A stretch of 64,000 bases of DNA from Ceratotherium simum simum (taxonomy: Eukaryota > Chordata > Mammalia > Perissodactyla > Rhinocerotidae). The position numbers and the translations under genes were made by a program. The stretch covers positions 10,237,406-10,301,405 of the forward strand of contig NW_004454224.1 in the NCBI RefSeq assembly GCF_000283155.1. The letters run 5' to 3'. Below the pieces are notes generated by a model. The model made no database searches. It was given only the letters and a program-made list of their open reading frames with translations, and was not told where the DNA came from. Below, in pieces: positions 36,001-47,120 of the stretch (its first letter is position 1; each line of letters begins with the position of its first letter).

Positions 36001-39000
36001 CAGCGGAGCGCACGCACTTAACTGCTAAGCCACGGGGCCGGCCCGACAATCTGATTTTAAAAAGAGGAGATCAGAGGAGGCTCAAAAGACTGAATAGGCA
36101 CTTTACAAAAGAAGATATCCAAATGGCTACTAGATACATCAAATGGCATTCAACATCATTCTTCACCAGGGAATACAAGTTAAAGCCACAATGTGCTATT
36201 ACCATACCTCCACCAGTGTGGCTAAAATAAAAAGGACTGACAATTCTAAGTATTGACAAGGATGTGGTGCAACTGGAACTTGCATATAATGTTAATGGGA
36301 GTATAAATTAGTCCAATCACCTTGGAAGACTGTTTGGTGGTATCTATGAATGCATTTTAAACACATGCCCACCCCATGACAAAGCAATTCTCGTACCCAA
36401 CAGAAATGAGTACTTAGGTCCCTCAAAAGACATATGCAAAAATATTCATGACAGCTTTATTCAAAATAGCTCCAAACTTGAAATAGTCCAAATGACCACC
36501 AACAGTGGAATGAATACATAAACAATGATATATCCATGTCATGGAATACTACACAGCAACGAAAAGGAACTAGTGCTGCCCTCAGCAACAGATATGGATC
36601 TCACTAAAGAACATTGACACAAAAGACCATATACTGTATAATTGCATTTATATGAAGTTCAAAACCAGGTAAAATTAATCTGATGACAGAAGTCAGAATA
36701 GGGGTCCCCGACATGTGCCAAATGTGTGCCACAGCCTGTGAGAGGAGAGACTGAGGCCTCTGGGTGTGGGAGGTGGGCAGGGGCCAGTTTATACACTTGA
36801 GCAATGCTTGAAGGTAGAGTGGCTTCTAAGCCTCTTCCCTTCTTAGGCACAATGGCGTGGACATAGTGAGTGTTCAGTAAATGCTTGTTGAATAGCTCAA
36901 TGCGAGAACAGACTGGTAGCGTGGTGCCTCACAGATCTTTTCACTTAGAGAGATACATGGGCTTTGCCTACAAGCCAGTGCCTCTTGGCACTAAAAGTAG
37001 TGAATGGAATGGTATCAGGAGCCCCTCAAAGGAGGTGGGAACTTATCCACCTGGCCTGCCCTGGTGAAAGGGTACCCGAGCTGGGGAAGGGATGGGCAGG
37101 TAGCTGAGAAAGTGCGTGGCGTTTGGAATTGAGAATCTGGGTTCGAATCTGGCCCTGCCACTTTGCCACTGTGTGATCTTGGACATGTTATTTCGCCTCT
37201 CTGGTGAGCTCAGCTTCCACACCTATAAAGTGGGAAGAATTCTGCCTACTTCAGAGGATGGGAGGGGTGGGAAAGTGTTGTGGTAATTGTCAATCCCTGA
37301 GCAGTGACTTACCAGGATCCTTCTGGGGGCAGCCTGTCACCCCAGGGCATTGGGGAAGCAATGCTGCTGAGGTGGGCTCTGCAGGAGGACCAGAAGCCTC
37401 CCGCGAGGATGGGCACAGGGGCCGTGGTCAGTCATGTCAGGGACCTCCCCTCCCTCGCAGCCCTCCTCCACATCAGTGGACCTGCAAGGGGACAGCTCCT
37501 TACAGGTGGAGATCTCGGACGCAGTGAGCGAGCGGGATAAGGTGAAGTTCACCGTTCAGACCAAGGTGAGGCTGCATGGGGAACAGGGCGGTTCGGAGGG
37601 CTGCTGCAGGAGGCCTCAGGAGCTTCCCTCAGCCTCTGCTCGTCCAGGCGTGGTGGGCAGATGCCAACATAGCCTTTGGGCCCTGTTCCTCAACTCGGCT
37701 CCTGCCCCCTGCCCCTCTGAGAAGGCAGCCACCTTGTCTTGTCTCTGATGGCCTCTGCCTAAGGCCCCAGGTCCTAACCATCCCCTGTCCACCATTCTGA
37801 GTGACATCGTGGACACCCGGGCCCCAACTTGGGCCTCACCTGGGATATGGGACTGGGGAGGCCCAAGAGTGGGTGCCCAGGAAGCTTGACGGGTGCAGGG
37901 TTTGGGGAGGGGAGGATACACACCTGAGCCAGCTTCCCGGCTTCCAGAGCTGCCTCCCTCACTTCGCCCAGACCGAGTTCTCAGTCGTGCGGCAGCATGA
38001 GGAGTTCATTTGGCTACATGACGCTTACGTGGAGAATGAGGAGTACGCCGGCCTCATCGTGAGGAGGGGCCAGGCGGGCTGGGGCTGCGAGGGGCAGGCC
38101 TGGGCCCTTGGGCGAGGACGGAAGGCTGGGCCAGGCTTCTGGCTGTGGGTGATGGCCGTCTCAGCAATGAGAGGCCTCCCAGCTCTGTCCCTCCTTTGAG
38201 CAGATCCCCCCAGCCCCGCCAAGGCCAGACTTTGAAGCTTCGAGGGAAAAGCTGCAGAAGTTGGGTGAGGGGGACAACTCCATCACGCGGGAAGAGTTTG
38301 CCAAAATGAAGCAGGAGCTAGAAGCGTGAGTGCCACCTCCTTTCCTTGTCTGTAACAAAGCCCCAGCCCCACTCCTCTCCTGAGGGCCCCAAGATTTCTC
38401 TCCTGACTATCCCCTCTGGATGTTAGGGACCCTGACCTCTGACCCCAGGGCTGCCTAGGGGGAAAGGGACAGGATGGGCAGAGCCAAGAAGGGCCCTCGA
38501 GCCTACTGTTCTCTGCAGGGAGTACCTGGCAATCTTTAAGAAGACAGTTGCGATGCATGAAGTCTTTCTGCAGCGCCTGGCGGCCCACCCCACCCTGCGT
38601 CGAGACCACAACTTCTTTGTCTTTTTGGAATACGGCCAGGACGTGAGCTGGGCCTGAACGGGGGTCACCCTCTGGGGGTGGGGGGGCCGGGCTCTAGATG
38701 GGCTCAAGCCTCTGTCTTATCAGCTCCATGAGTGGCATGTGCCTGGGGTAGGAGGTGCACATGCCCATGCCAACATCACACTCTCCCCACGTGTGCCTCA
38801 GCTGAGTGTCCGAGGAAAGAACCGGAAGGAGCTCCTTGGGGGGTTTCTGAGGAATATCGTGAAGTCGGCAGATGAAGCCCTCATCACCGGCATGTCAGGG
38901 CTCAAGGTGAGAGCCCTGGGGCCCCTCTCTGGATTCAACCCAGGGCCTCAAGTCCACAGCAAAGATTGAGGCCCAGGGTGGCTGCTGGAGGGAAGACACT

Positions 39001-41606
39001 GGTGGGGCCTGGGCTTGAGGGAGATTGTGCCACCCCTGGGTGTCCGTGGCTGCCATGCTTCTGGTGACTCAGCGTAAGTGGATCCTGTCTGGCCCCCTTA
39101 GGAGGTGGATGACTTCTTTGAGCACGAGAGGACCTTCCTGCTGGAGTACCACACCCGCATCCGGGATGCCTGCCTGCGGGCAGACCGCGTCATGCACTCC
39201 CACAAGTGTATGCTGGGCCCAAGGGGCCCAGACTCCCTGCTCCCTCTCCCCAGTGGTCCTACTCCTCAGGGGGGAGAGAAGAGAGCAGGAAATGCCCTGT
39301 GTCTGTCCATGGCCACAAACACCAGGGGTGAGGCTTGACCTGCAGACCAAGGGGCTCTGATGGAGGGCTGTTCCCCAACAGGCCTGGCAGACGATTATAT
39401 CCCCATGTCAGCTGCACTGAGCAGTCTAGGAACACAGGAAGTCAACCAGCTAAAGACGTGAGGACTCCCACTGGTCCCTCCTGCCCTCTGTCTATGCCTG
39501 TAATACTGTGTCTTCCCATGAGGGGTCACTGTGGAAGCCTACTATCAGCAGGGAGGTGCAGAATTCTGCTCCTGCTGGGATTTGGGAGAGAAAGAGGAGT
39601 GGGAGATTTCCCCAAGGGGGAGCTAAGGGCCCTAAGACCCCTAAGACCTCTGCCCTAACTCCTCCCCACTGCCTCCTAGGAGCTTCCTCAAATTGGCAGA
39701 GCTCTTTGAACGACTAAGGGTGAGTAGTGCCTTCTGTGTTGAAAGGCCACCCAACGATCCTTTGCAGGGAAGAGTCCTGGGAAATGGCAAAGCTCTGGGA
39801 TCATTTTGGAATGTTCAGTGATATTGGGCCCAGTGATGCCCTGGACTCATCCTCCAGACTAGTTTAATAAGAGGTGGAGGGGCCGGCCAAGTGGCAAAAC
39901 GGTTAAGTTCGCGTGCTCCGCTTCGGCAGCCCAGGGTTTGCGGGTTCAGATCCCAGGCACTGACTGATGCACCATTTGTCAAGCCATGTTGTTGCAGCGT
40001 CCCATGTAACGTAGAGGAAGATGGGCACAGATGTGAGCTGAGGGCCAATCTTCCTCAGCAAAAAAGAGGAGGATTGGCAATGGATGTCAGGACTAATCTT
40101 CCTCACACACAAAAAAATGAGGTGGAGTGGAGACAGGGATCTAGCCTCACACGTGTGTGTGGTAATGCAGGAGAGCGGTAGGAACCTGGTTTGGAGAGGC
40201 ACTTACAAGGAAGTGCCACGTGCCTCTGGCAGCTGAACCGTGCTGCCAGCCTCCTGCCCCAGAGGCACACTTCCTGAACTCTTCTCCAATAAAGTCACTG
40301 GAGTGTGTTAGTCTTTCTAAAATGTCTGTTGGGCCACATCTCATCCCTGCTCAAGGCCCTTCAGCGACACCGCCCCTTCCAGAAACTGCCCAAGACATAA
40401 AGCCCAAAGTCCTTAGCTTACGTTTTAGGCCTTTTGTGACCTGGCCACTGCCATCCAAGTGCCCCCACTGAACTTAGGCTTCCCTAAACACACACCAGGC
40501 TTGCGTACCTTCAAAGCATTGGGCTGCTAATTCCTACTCAACTCCCAGATCCAGATCAGATGCCACCTCCTCTGTGAAGCCTTCCCCAGCCTGCTACCCT
40601 GAACATCAGGACTTAACCTAGAGTGGTTACCAGGTCACTCTGCTGGATATTTAGATGAGCAGCAGCCCCTAGCTGCCCCTCTGCAAGCTCCCTCCCCAGC
40701 CACCCCTTCCTGCTTCAGAAGCTGGAGGGCCGCATGGCCTCTGACGAGGACCTGAAGCTGTCGGACATGCTGAGGTACCACATGCGGGACTCGCAGGCAG
40801 CCAAGGTGAGAGGTGGCCCCAGAGACCTCAGGGCTAGAGGCTAGCGGGACTGGAACGGGAGAGGGCAGGCTGGCGAGGGCTGTGGTAGGTGATCCTGCGC
40901 CCCTGCTGGCCCCAGGACCTGCTGTACCGGCGGCTGCGGGCGCTGGCCGACTATGAGAACGCCAACAAGGCGTTAGACAAGGCGCGCACCAGGAACCGCG
41001 AGGTGCGGACCGCGGAGAGCCACCAGCAACTCTGCTGCCAGCGCTTCGAATACCTCTCCAACTCAGCCAAGCAGGGTGAGCCCTGCAGCCCTGGAGCCCC
41101 TGCCACTGGGCTGCCTACCCTGCCAGGGTCCCCATTATTCTCCCCTCTCCTCTCCAGAGCTCATGGACTTCAAGGCCCGCCGTGTCTCCTCTTTCCGCAA
41201 GAATCTCATCGAGTTGGCAGAGCTGGAGCTCAAACACGCCAAGGTGAGCCCTCCAGCCTCTCTGCCTCCCTCCCCAGGCCTCTAGGTTCTTATTTGTGTG
41301 TGTGTGTTGAGGGGAGGGGGAGAGGCAGCTGTGAGCAGCCCCAGCTGAGGTTCAAGGCCACGTTTCCCCATCTTGGGCCAGAACCCTTGCCTCATCACAA
41401 ATACTAAGCCCTAAATAAATGGCAGCTGTTATTACTGACGACAGGGATGTGGGGAGGGAGGGGACAGGAGTTTTCTGAAGTGTGGGAGGAGCACCCTGTC
41501 TCAGAGAGCAGGGGGTAGTGGGCAGGGGACATCAAGAACTTCTCTTCCGCAGGCCAGCACTCTGCTTCTCCGGAACACCCTCGTCGCCCTCAAGGGGGAG
41601 CCTTAG
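30078..41606 (+). CDS. SNX32: Sorting nexin-32
   Basis: PX-BAR sorting nexin, close to SNX5 and SNX6. The family sits on endosomes and helps sort cargo such as the cation-independent mannose-6-phosphate receptor into recycling tubules. Coding exons: 30078-30113, 37461-37565, 37948-38058, 38204-38325, 38519-38642, 38802-38906, 39102-39207, 39382-39457, 39680-39719, 40719-40805, 40916-41075, 41158-41243, 41553-41606. All borders are GT-AG, the frame is unbroken, and the product is 403 aa, the usual length. The PX domain occupies about residues 20-165 ([20 protein letters not shown] motif) and the BAR domain about 195-400 ([41 protein letters not shown]). The start [12 protein letters not shown] aligns with the known METYAEVGKEGK-type start. 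Intron 1 is 7.3 kb and full of retroelements; exon 7 has a weaker GTATGC donor. Confidence 0.96.
30940..31080 (+). repeat. MIR SINE 3' part with (TTA)n tail
   Basis: AAATGCTTAGAGAAGTACCTGGCATATAGG matches the MIR 3' core (quoted piecemeal: AAATGCTTAGAG, ACCTGGCATATAGG). A (TTA)n run follows at 31055-31078. It lies in SNX32 intron 1. Confidence 0.65.
32777..32990 (+). mobile_element. ERE-type SINE, second subfamily (about 215 bp)
   Basis: Same tRNA-like head (GGCCGGCCCTGTGGCTTGG, B box GGTTCGGATCCC) but a different 3' body: ACATACAGCAACTAGAAGG, then CTGGGGCTTTGGGGGC and an (AAATA)n tail. The target duplication AAAAACTTTTCCA is at 32764-32776 and 32991-33003. Confidence 0.9.
33165..33290 (+). 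repeat. LINE-1 3' end fragment
   Basis: Contains CCACTGAACTGTACACTTAA and TAAATTTTATGTTATGTATA followed by ATTTTACCACAAAAAAA, the canonical L1 tail. Its position inside the older L1 body suggests a separate insertion or a rearrangement. Confidence 0.65.
33889..34134 (+). mobile_element. ERE-type SINE
   Basis: Head GGCTGGCCCTGTGGCATAGC, B box GGTTCGGATCC, and a tail turned into a (CA)n repeat. The duplication AAATCAATTGTG is at 33877-33888 and 34135-34146. Confidence 0.9.
34219..34687 (+). mobile_element. ERE-type SINE split by a second SINE
   Basis: The outer element occupies 34219-34400 and 34621-34687. Its B box region is damaged (GGGCTAAACAAGTTCCG). The target duplication AAAATAGGAACAACA is at 34204-34218 and 34688-34702, proving that both halves are one insertion. 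Confidence 0.88.
34401..34614 (+). mobile_element. ERE-type SINE, second subfamily, nested in another SINE
   Basis: Head GGCCAGCCCCGTGGCTTAGC, B box GGTTCGGATCCC, body ending CTGGGGCTTTGGGG with an (AAATA)n and long A tail. The duplicated outer-SINE sequence AAAAAAGAGGAGGATTGG is at 34383-34400 and 34615-34632. Confidence 0.9.
34806..35044 (+). mobile_element. ERE-type SINE
   Basis: Head GGGCCGGCCTGGTGGTGCAG, B box GGTTCAGATCCC, ends TTTCCTCAC plus poly(A). The duplication AGAATTAAAGAAG is at 34793-34805 and 35045-35057. Confidence 0.9.
35851..36044 (-). mobile_element. ERE-type SINE, second subfamily, reverse orientation
   Basis: The reverse complement carries the head GGGCCGGCCCCGTGGCTTAG, B box GGTTCGGATCCC and the CTGGGGCTTTGGGGG body. 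The duplication GACAATCTGATTTTAA is at 35835-35850 and 36045-36060. Confidence 0.9.
37105..37260 (+). repeat. MIR SINE
   Basis: Forward MIR with GAATCTGGGTTCGAATC, TGTGTGATCTTGGACATG and CACACCTATAAAGTGGGA. It lies at the end of SNX32 intron 1. Confidence 0.8.
39880..40118 (+). mobile_element. ERE-type SINE in SNX32 intron 9
   Basis: Head GGGCCGGCCAAGTGGCAAAA, B box GGTTCAGATCCC, ends CTTCCTCACACAC plus A tail. The duplication GAGGTGGAG is at 39871-39879 and 40119-40127. Confidence 0.9.
40300..40612 (+). repeat. L2 LINE 3' end in SNX32 intron 9
   Basis: Landmarks are TCATCCCTGCTCAAGGCCCT, CATAAAGCCCAAAGTCCTTA, CTTTTGTGACCTGGCCAC and CCTCTGTGAAGCCTTCCCCA. Confidence 0.75.
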
Positions 41607-41925
41607 AGCAGCCAGAGCCTGCTCTGGGACCTTCAGTGACAAGTCCCTCAGACCTCCCACCCCAGCAAGATGCCTCCCTCCCCTCCACAGCAGCCACTAG
41701 CCATGCCCCATAACCTCCCAGGTCAAGTCCAAGCCCTACCCCCACCCAAAGGTGCCAGGCCCTGCAAGAGGGAGACAGGGCAGTATGGGCACCATACTTG
41801 GTCAGAGGTAAGCAGAGCCCCAAGGGGGGAGCCCACGGGCCCTGACCTCCCTCCCCAGGGGGCTGAGGGGCAGCCCTCCACCCACCATCTGGTCCTGGAG
41901 TTCATTTGTTCCTAGTCTGTTCACA

Positions 41926-41931
41926 AATAAA
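41926..41931 (+). terminator. SNX32: SNX32 poly(A) signal
   Basis: AATAAA about 320 bp after the SNX32 stop codon, followed by T-rich and GT-rich DNA (GATTTTGTAGC). The 3' UTR therefore ends near 41950. Confidence 0.8.
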
Positions 41932-41950
41932 GAGCCTGATTTTGTAGCAA

Positions 41951-43090
41951 GGCCTGCTTGTCCTCACTTCCCACAGCTCCAGGGCACACCAGGCACACCC
42001 TCTACCAGGGCACTACGGAGACCAGATCCTCGGAGAACAAGGGGGGGCACCCCTGCAGCATCCTTGGCCATTTCCAGTGCCAGCAGGCTCTCCGTGGGAA
42101 GGTGCAAGACTCACAACTTGGAACCCACGAGAGTCTTCAAAGCATGCCACCACCAGCCCCATAGACCTTGGCAGGGACCACATGAGGCTCATCACAAATC
42201 CTCTATACCAGTAAAATGGAACTACCCCTTCCTGCCTCCCTCTCAGAGATCCTGGCAAGCTCCAAGGAACTAAGGAACCAGCCCTAACTCCAGGAGACTT
42301 TTTTAGTTCAGTGACTGGAGGAAAGGTGCAAATCGCGCATTACCACCCCTAGGGTGAAACTTCTAGGATATCTTTACCTGCTGGGCAACTGAAAGCCCAA
42401 AGTACAGACTGGCAAGTCCGCAGCAATGCTAGCAAAAGGCTCGGGCTCCAGCCAACACCCTCTTGGCTAAACAGAGGGAGGTGGGGCTCAAGACACCTGG
42501 GTCTGAAGTCCTGGGCTCCACCTGGCTGGCCCCACCCTGGACTCCAGCCACATGTGCAGAAGGCCAAAAGCTCAACTTAGCTTCTGACTCACAGCAGCCA
42601 CTGGAAGTGGCCCTCATAAATGAGTCAACCATCCAGGAAAGAAGGCAGAGAAAAGACCAGAGGACCTTGAGAGTGGAAAAAGAAGCTCAAGAGGCAACCT
42701 GTGATTTGCAACCTCACAGCCCACATAGGGCAGAACTGAACAGGGAATCAGAGAATGAGCCTCACTGTCCTGCTGCCCACACGGGTCAAGGCTACAGAAG
42801 AAAGCAGTTCAGGCATGAAGCCCCTTCTGCTTGAGGGCCACCTGCAGCCAGCAGCAGATGCCTTAGCTCAGCTACCTCCCCTTCAGCCAGTCTCAAGTCA
42901 ACTGTGGCACCACCTGTAGAATCTAAGAGTGGCAGCTGTCAGAAGGGAAGCCGGGCCAGTCACTGGGGCCAGATGAGGGTGTGTAGGGCAGGTTGGAGGC
43001 AGGGTATAGAAAAGAGATGCTCATTCTCCCAGCCTACCTCCCCCAAAAGGTCCCCTGGGCCCCAACCCTGAAACAAACATCCCATTAGTG
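41951..43090. other. SNX32-CFL1 intergenic interval, no gene recognised
   Basis: About 1.1 kb of unique, mildly GC-rich DNA between two tail-to-tail genes. No repeat, exon or RNA gene is recognised. Confidence 0.6.
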
Positions 43091-43124
43091 AGCCTTTTTA
43101 TGGTTGTGTGTGTTTTTTTTTTTT

Positions 43125-43622
43125 TTTAATTGAAGGTCCCTTACTGGTCCCGCTTCCATGAGTGGCCGCGACCAGGAGAAAAGGGGAGGGGAACCAGGCA
43201 GCGCGGGGAGGGGTCATCTCCACAACATTCCATTTATACACAGAACTAAACAGACAAGCACAGAGTCACTATTGCAGTTAGAAGTTGGCAGCATGGGAAA
43301 GGGGAGGAACACGTGGGAACTGGGGTGTCGTTAAAAAAAATACAGGTCCCCCCCAAACTGGGGTGCCCAGGGGTAACTTGGTCTGCTTCAACCCAAGAGG
43401 AATCAGAAGATCAAAAGCAGTTTGGGAAGGCCAGAACCGTCAGGAATGGAGGAGGAGGAAGGTCCGGGGTGGGGGGGCTGTTTGGCAACTGGGGTGACGG
43501 GATTGCCCTCCCCCTGCTGGGATCCCCCCAGCCCCTCCGGTCTGGCAGGAAGGGGGCAGCCTGCAACCCCTGTGGGCAGGTCTGGGGCTGCCAGATGCTC
43601 CAGGCAGGGGGCTGGAGGGAGC
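43125..43622 (-). other. CFL1: CFL1 3' UTR with candidate ATTAAA signal
   Basis: The GC-rich stretch downstream of the CFL1 stop, about 500 bp, fits the usual CFL1 3' UTR length. On the minus strand an ATTAAA hexamer at 43125-43130 is followed by a genomic A run. The cleavage site is not certain. Confidence 0.55.
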
Positions 43623-46600
43623 TCACAAAGGTTTGCCCTCCAGGGAGATGACGGCGCTGCCCCCCAGCTTCTCTGCCAGAGTGCAACGGTCCTTGACCTC
43701 CTCGTAGCAATTTGCTTGTAATTCATGCTTGATCCCTGTGGGGAAGAAGGGGGAGCATCTGTGAGCAGGAAGCACTGGGTGTGGGGGAGTTTGTGGCTGG
43801 GAAGGAGCCAATCAGAACAGATGGATGGCACAAGATTACCTTCCAGCAGGCAGGCAAAAAGAGGAAAAGGGACCTCCCTGCCATGCCATTCACCCCACCC
43901 TGCAGCCAAGGACATGTGGACACATTCCACCCTGAGTGGAAGGACATGTGGCACCACCAATGCTGGCCCTTACCTGTCAGCTTCTTCTTGATGGCATCCT
44001 TGGAGCTGGCATAGATCATTTTGCTCTTAAGGGGTGCAGACTCAGGGGCCCTAGAGGCAAACAGAGTCAGAGAACTTGCAGCAAAGCCCGCTCCTCCAAA
44101 TCTAACAAGTGCCCTCAAGCAACAGATGACTTCTAGAAACCCTTGAACTGGCCCCTAGCATTCAAGTTTTTATCAAGTTCCTCATTGACACGTCTTTTGT
44201 TACAACACTCTCCCCCCAAACACGCCTCTGGGTAACCCACAGCCACGGATGTTCCCATCCTGAGAAAGGGGGGTGCAGCAGAGCTAAGGCAGGTGACAGG
44301 AAGAAACACCTGCAGAGGAGCTCACCAGAAAATAAACACCAGGTCCTCCTTCTTGCTCTCCTTGGTCTCATAGGTTGCATCATAGAGGGCGTAGCGGCAG
44401 TCCTTGTCTGGCAGCATCTTGACAAAGGTGGCGTAGGGGTCGTCTACAGTCTGACCCACGTCACCTACCAGGATCTCCTTGCCCTCCTCCAGGATGATAT
44501 TCTTCTTGTCCTCGCTCAGGCAGAACAGCACTGCCTTCTTGCGCTTCTTTACCTCCTCTGGTGTTGATGACTTACGCACCTTCATGTCGTTGAACACTTT
44601 GATGACACCATCAGAGACAGCCACACCGGAGGCCTGGGGGACAATCCACACACACACACACCTAGTAAGAAAAAGGTTTCTGGGACTCCGCCTGCAATCC
44701 CTCCTTTGCTTTTCTTAGAAGATCCATCTGGATGTCAACAAATACAGTCCTCAGCTCCAAGAGATCATTAAACCCCTTAACTGTCACTATTTTCCCACCC
44801 AAGCCACTATCAAAAGAGCACCTAGGACACAACCTTAGAATGGCAGCCATAGAAAACCTCTGATGATGTAATTCAACATCATTTCTCCCCTCCCCAACAT
44901 CTTACAAGCTAGTAAATGAAAACCTGCGAGAAGCAGAGCGTTGGCTAAGATGTGAGCCCAGAATTAAAAGAATCCAAAGGCTACTGACTCGTTCCCTACT
45001 CACAGAACTCAATCTCAGCTTTTGGATAAAAGTGCTAACTCAGAACTTCACAGATAGCAGAAGACGATCCAGACACTGAAGTCACAGTCATCTCTTCTGC
45101 AAAGAGAGAACCAGGACCCCACGACGCTAGACGGGACACCAACATGCTCAACAGTTCCAGCAAGGCCCTCAAAACTGCTCAATCCAGTTATTACACCAAC
45201 CATCCTCTTCTCTGTTGGGATCTTCCCCAACCAAAGAATCGTAACCCCTAATTAAGACCCTACTCACCACCACCCTGTCCTCCAGGGAAAATGCAGGCCC
45301 CAAAAGTCGCTGATAGACGTTATCAGGGCCAACTCAAGTGCCCTGGGTCCTTGAGAGCTCTTTAAACTTCTATTCTGGGTCGTGCTGGGGGACACCCCAG
45401 CCAGGAGAGGGAGCGACCGTCCACGGCGAAAACTGCCGCGCCCCCCCTCCCGGAACTGCAGAGGAAGCCGGCCACGTGACACCGCCGCTTCCGGAGTAGG
45501 CGGGGAAGATCTGCTAGGCCCGGCCCCCTCGGCGAGAAACCCGTATCCAGAGGCGGCAGCACCTTCAGGGCCTCAACTCCAGAGAATCGCCTTTACCGAC
45601 CGATGTTACTAGCCCCCTTCGCTGCGGGCCAGGGCCTGGGCAAGTTACACAACCTTCGGCTCTCGCAGCCCTCGGGCCGAACACAGGAGGCGGGGTGGTT
45701 TCCGGGCGGTGCCCGCCTGGGTCACTTCCCTAAACTCGGCTCCACCCTCAGGCCCCATCCGGGAAAGCCGCCGGCCCCACTTGTCCAGGGCTTCGGGCCC
45801 TAGCTGCCAGACCTGAGCGGTGCGCACGCGCCGCCCGAGAGCGCCGTTCCGGACTGTGCTGGGTGGAAACCGCGAAGAACTCAGCTCGCTTTGGGGCCGC
45901 TCGCTCCTGACCCAGGCCGTGGCCTCTGCGGTGTCCGCTCCGTGCCGCGCGGTGTAAACTCCTAATCCCAGGCGCCTGCGCCCGGACCCCGCGGCCCCCG
46001 CATCCCCACCGCCCCCGCCCTTCCCGGGCGCAGGCATCCCTGCCACCTGCTCTCGACCCAGAACCGCCTGCCGAGGGAGGGTGACGCGAAGACAGGAACA
46101 GCCCTTGGGTGGGGCGCGCGCGCCAAGCCCGCTCGCGCGCTTTTCCTCCGCCGCCCCCGGGCCAGGTTTGCATGCCGCGTGCTCCCATCGAGCGCGCGCC
46201 CCCGTGAACCGACCCGCTTCGGCGGCTCCGCGAGGGNNNNNNNNNNNNNNNNNNNNNNNNNNNNNNNNNNNNNNNNNNNNNNNNNNNNNNNNNNNNNNNN
46301 NNNNNNNNNNNNNNNNNNNNNNNNNNNNNNNNNNNNNNNNNNNNNNNNNNNNNNNNNNNNNNNNNNNNNNNNNNNNNNNNNNNNNNNNNNNNNNNNNNNN
46401 NNNNNNNNNNNNNNNNNNNNNNNNNNNNNNNNNNNNNNNNNNCCGGCCCTCCCCGGCGCCCGCGGGCGCGCACGCGCGTCCTGGCACCGCCCGCCCCTCG
46501 GCACGAGACCCTCATCGCGCCCAGGGCGCTGGGGGAGGGGGTGCCGACATCGCTCCCCCGTTCCCTCCCGCGCGCGCAGATTACCGACTCGCAGCCTCCT

Positions 46601-46632
46601 CCCCTCAGGCACCGCGGCCTGCCACTCACCAT
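43623..46632 (-). CDS. CFL1: Cofilin-1 (non-muscle)
   Basis: Actin-depolymerising factor that binds and severs filaments and shuttles actin to the nucleus. Coding segments in transcript order: 46630-46632 (ATG only), 44326-44633, 43974-44050, 43623-43735. They sum to 501 nt, or 166 aa plus stop, the exact family length. The start codon is alone at the end of exon 1, immediately before a GTGAGT donor, the known cofilin layout. Visible motifs: MASG with the regulatory Ser3, the KKRKK nuclear-localisation stretch (residues 30-34), the ADF-H fold with [26 protein letters not shown] (in two halves across an intron) and the actin-binding KKKLTGI region. Intron 1 (44634-46629) is CpG-rich and holds an assembly gap. 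The many processed cofilin copies of mammals are not the case here, as introns are present. Confidence 0.98.
45380..46236. promoter_or_regulatory. CpG-rich part of CFL1 intron 1
   Basis: Very high CpG density continues about 1.2 kb into CFL1 intron 1. It includes a CACGTG E-box (45473-45478) and an ETS-like CTTCCGG site (45488-45494). It is best read as the downstream shore of the CFL1 island; an internal promoter is possible. Confidence 0.5.
46237..46442. other. Assembly gap (N)
   Basis: A run of 206 N inside CFL1 intron 1, flanked by extreme GC on both sides (GCGCGC runs). The true length is unknown. Confidence 0.99.
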
Positions 46633-46719
46633 GTTTCCGGAAGCGAAAAGGAAAGAGCACGGAGAGCCCGAAAAAACGAGAGCCGCTGCAGCTGCTGCCG
46701 GGATCCGACTGAACGCGGC

Positions 46720-46965
46720 CTCTCCCGGCCCCTTCCGTTTAGTATGAGCCGCACAATGAGGGGCGGGGCGGGCTTCCGGCGGCCCCCCCCCCCGCGGGCC
46801 GACGGGAAATGAAGTCCGAGAGTCCTGGGCCGTTCTCGGGCTCGCTGGGTAATAGAGTTTTTTGAGTCAGCTGGCCTCCCCGCGCCACATTGCATTCCGG
46901 GAAATGGAGTCCGCGACAGCCGAGAGGGGCGGGGCTATGGCACGGAGAGCGCGCCCATTGGTCAA
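46720..46965 (-). promoter_or_regulatory. CFL1: CFL1 core promoter
   Basis: Upstream of the ATG exon lie tandem GC boxes (GGGGCGGGGCGGG near 46761), a ZNF143/THAP11-like element at 46892-46910, a second GC box near 46926 and a reverse CCAAT box (ATTGG at 46957-46961). TATA is absent, as expected of a housekeeping promoter. The transcription start is not visible directly. Confidence 0.65.
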
Positions 46966-47120
46966 ATTTCCTAGGAAACGCTCCGAGCTGCGCAAAGGCC
47001 CAGGATCTGGGTAATATGAGCCGAAAATGAGCCCTGACTTCGCGGGTCTTTCCCCCGTAGCGAAGGGGTTTTCCTAAGATCTATCTTGGAACTTTCTGGT
47101 TCCCTTGGTCTGAAAATCTT

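Larger units (their letters stand above)
31200..36670 (+). repeat. Old LINE-1 (ORF2 and 3' part) in SNX32 intron 1, broken by SINEs
   Basis: Plus-strand L1-like phrases run in order: GGCAGGTTTATAGCC, CAGATTGGATTTTTAGAAG, AAAGCTGGCGTCACTATATT, ATTTCAGACAAATTAGACTG near the start; CCAAATTGATTTATGGACTC and AATCAAAATCCCAGCAAG near 35130; CAAATGGCTACTAGATACATC and ATGGAATACTACACAGCAAC near the end. Every frame is interrupted. Five SINEs (one split by a further SINE) and one L1 3' fragment lie inside it, so it is much older than the SINEs. It is in the same orientation as the host gene. Confidence 0.75.

Noticed and set aside
31200..36670. Possible intact retrotransposon in SNX32 intron 1
   Set aside because: L1-like phrases are present but every reading frame is broken by stops and by SINE insertions.
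45645..46812. Long frames of 170-290 codons on both strands across the first gap
   Set aside because: They are kept open by the run of N and by very high GC content. CFL1 intron 1 explains the region.
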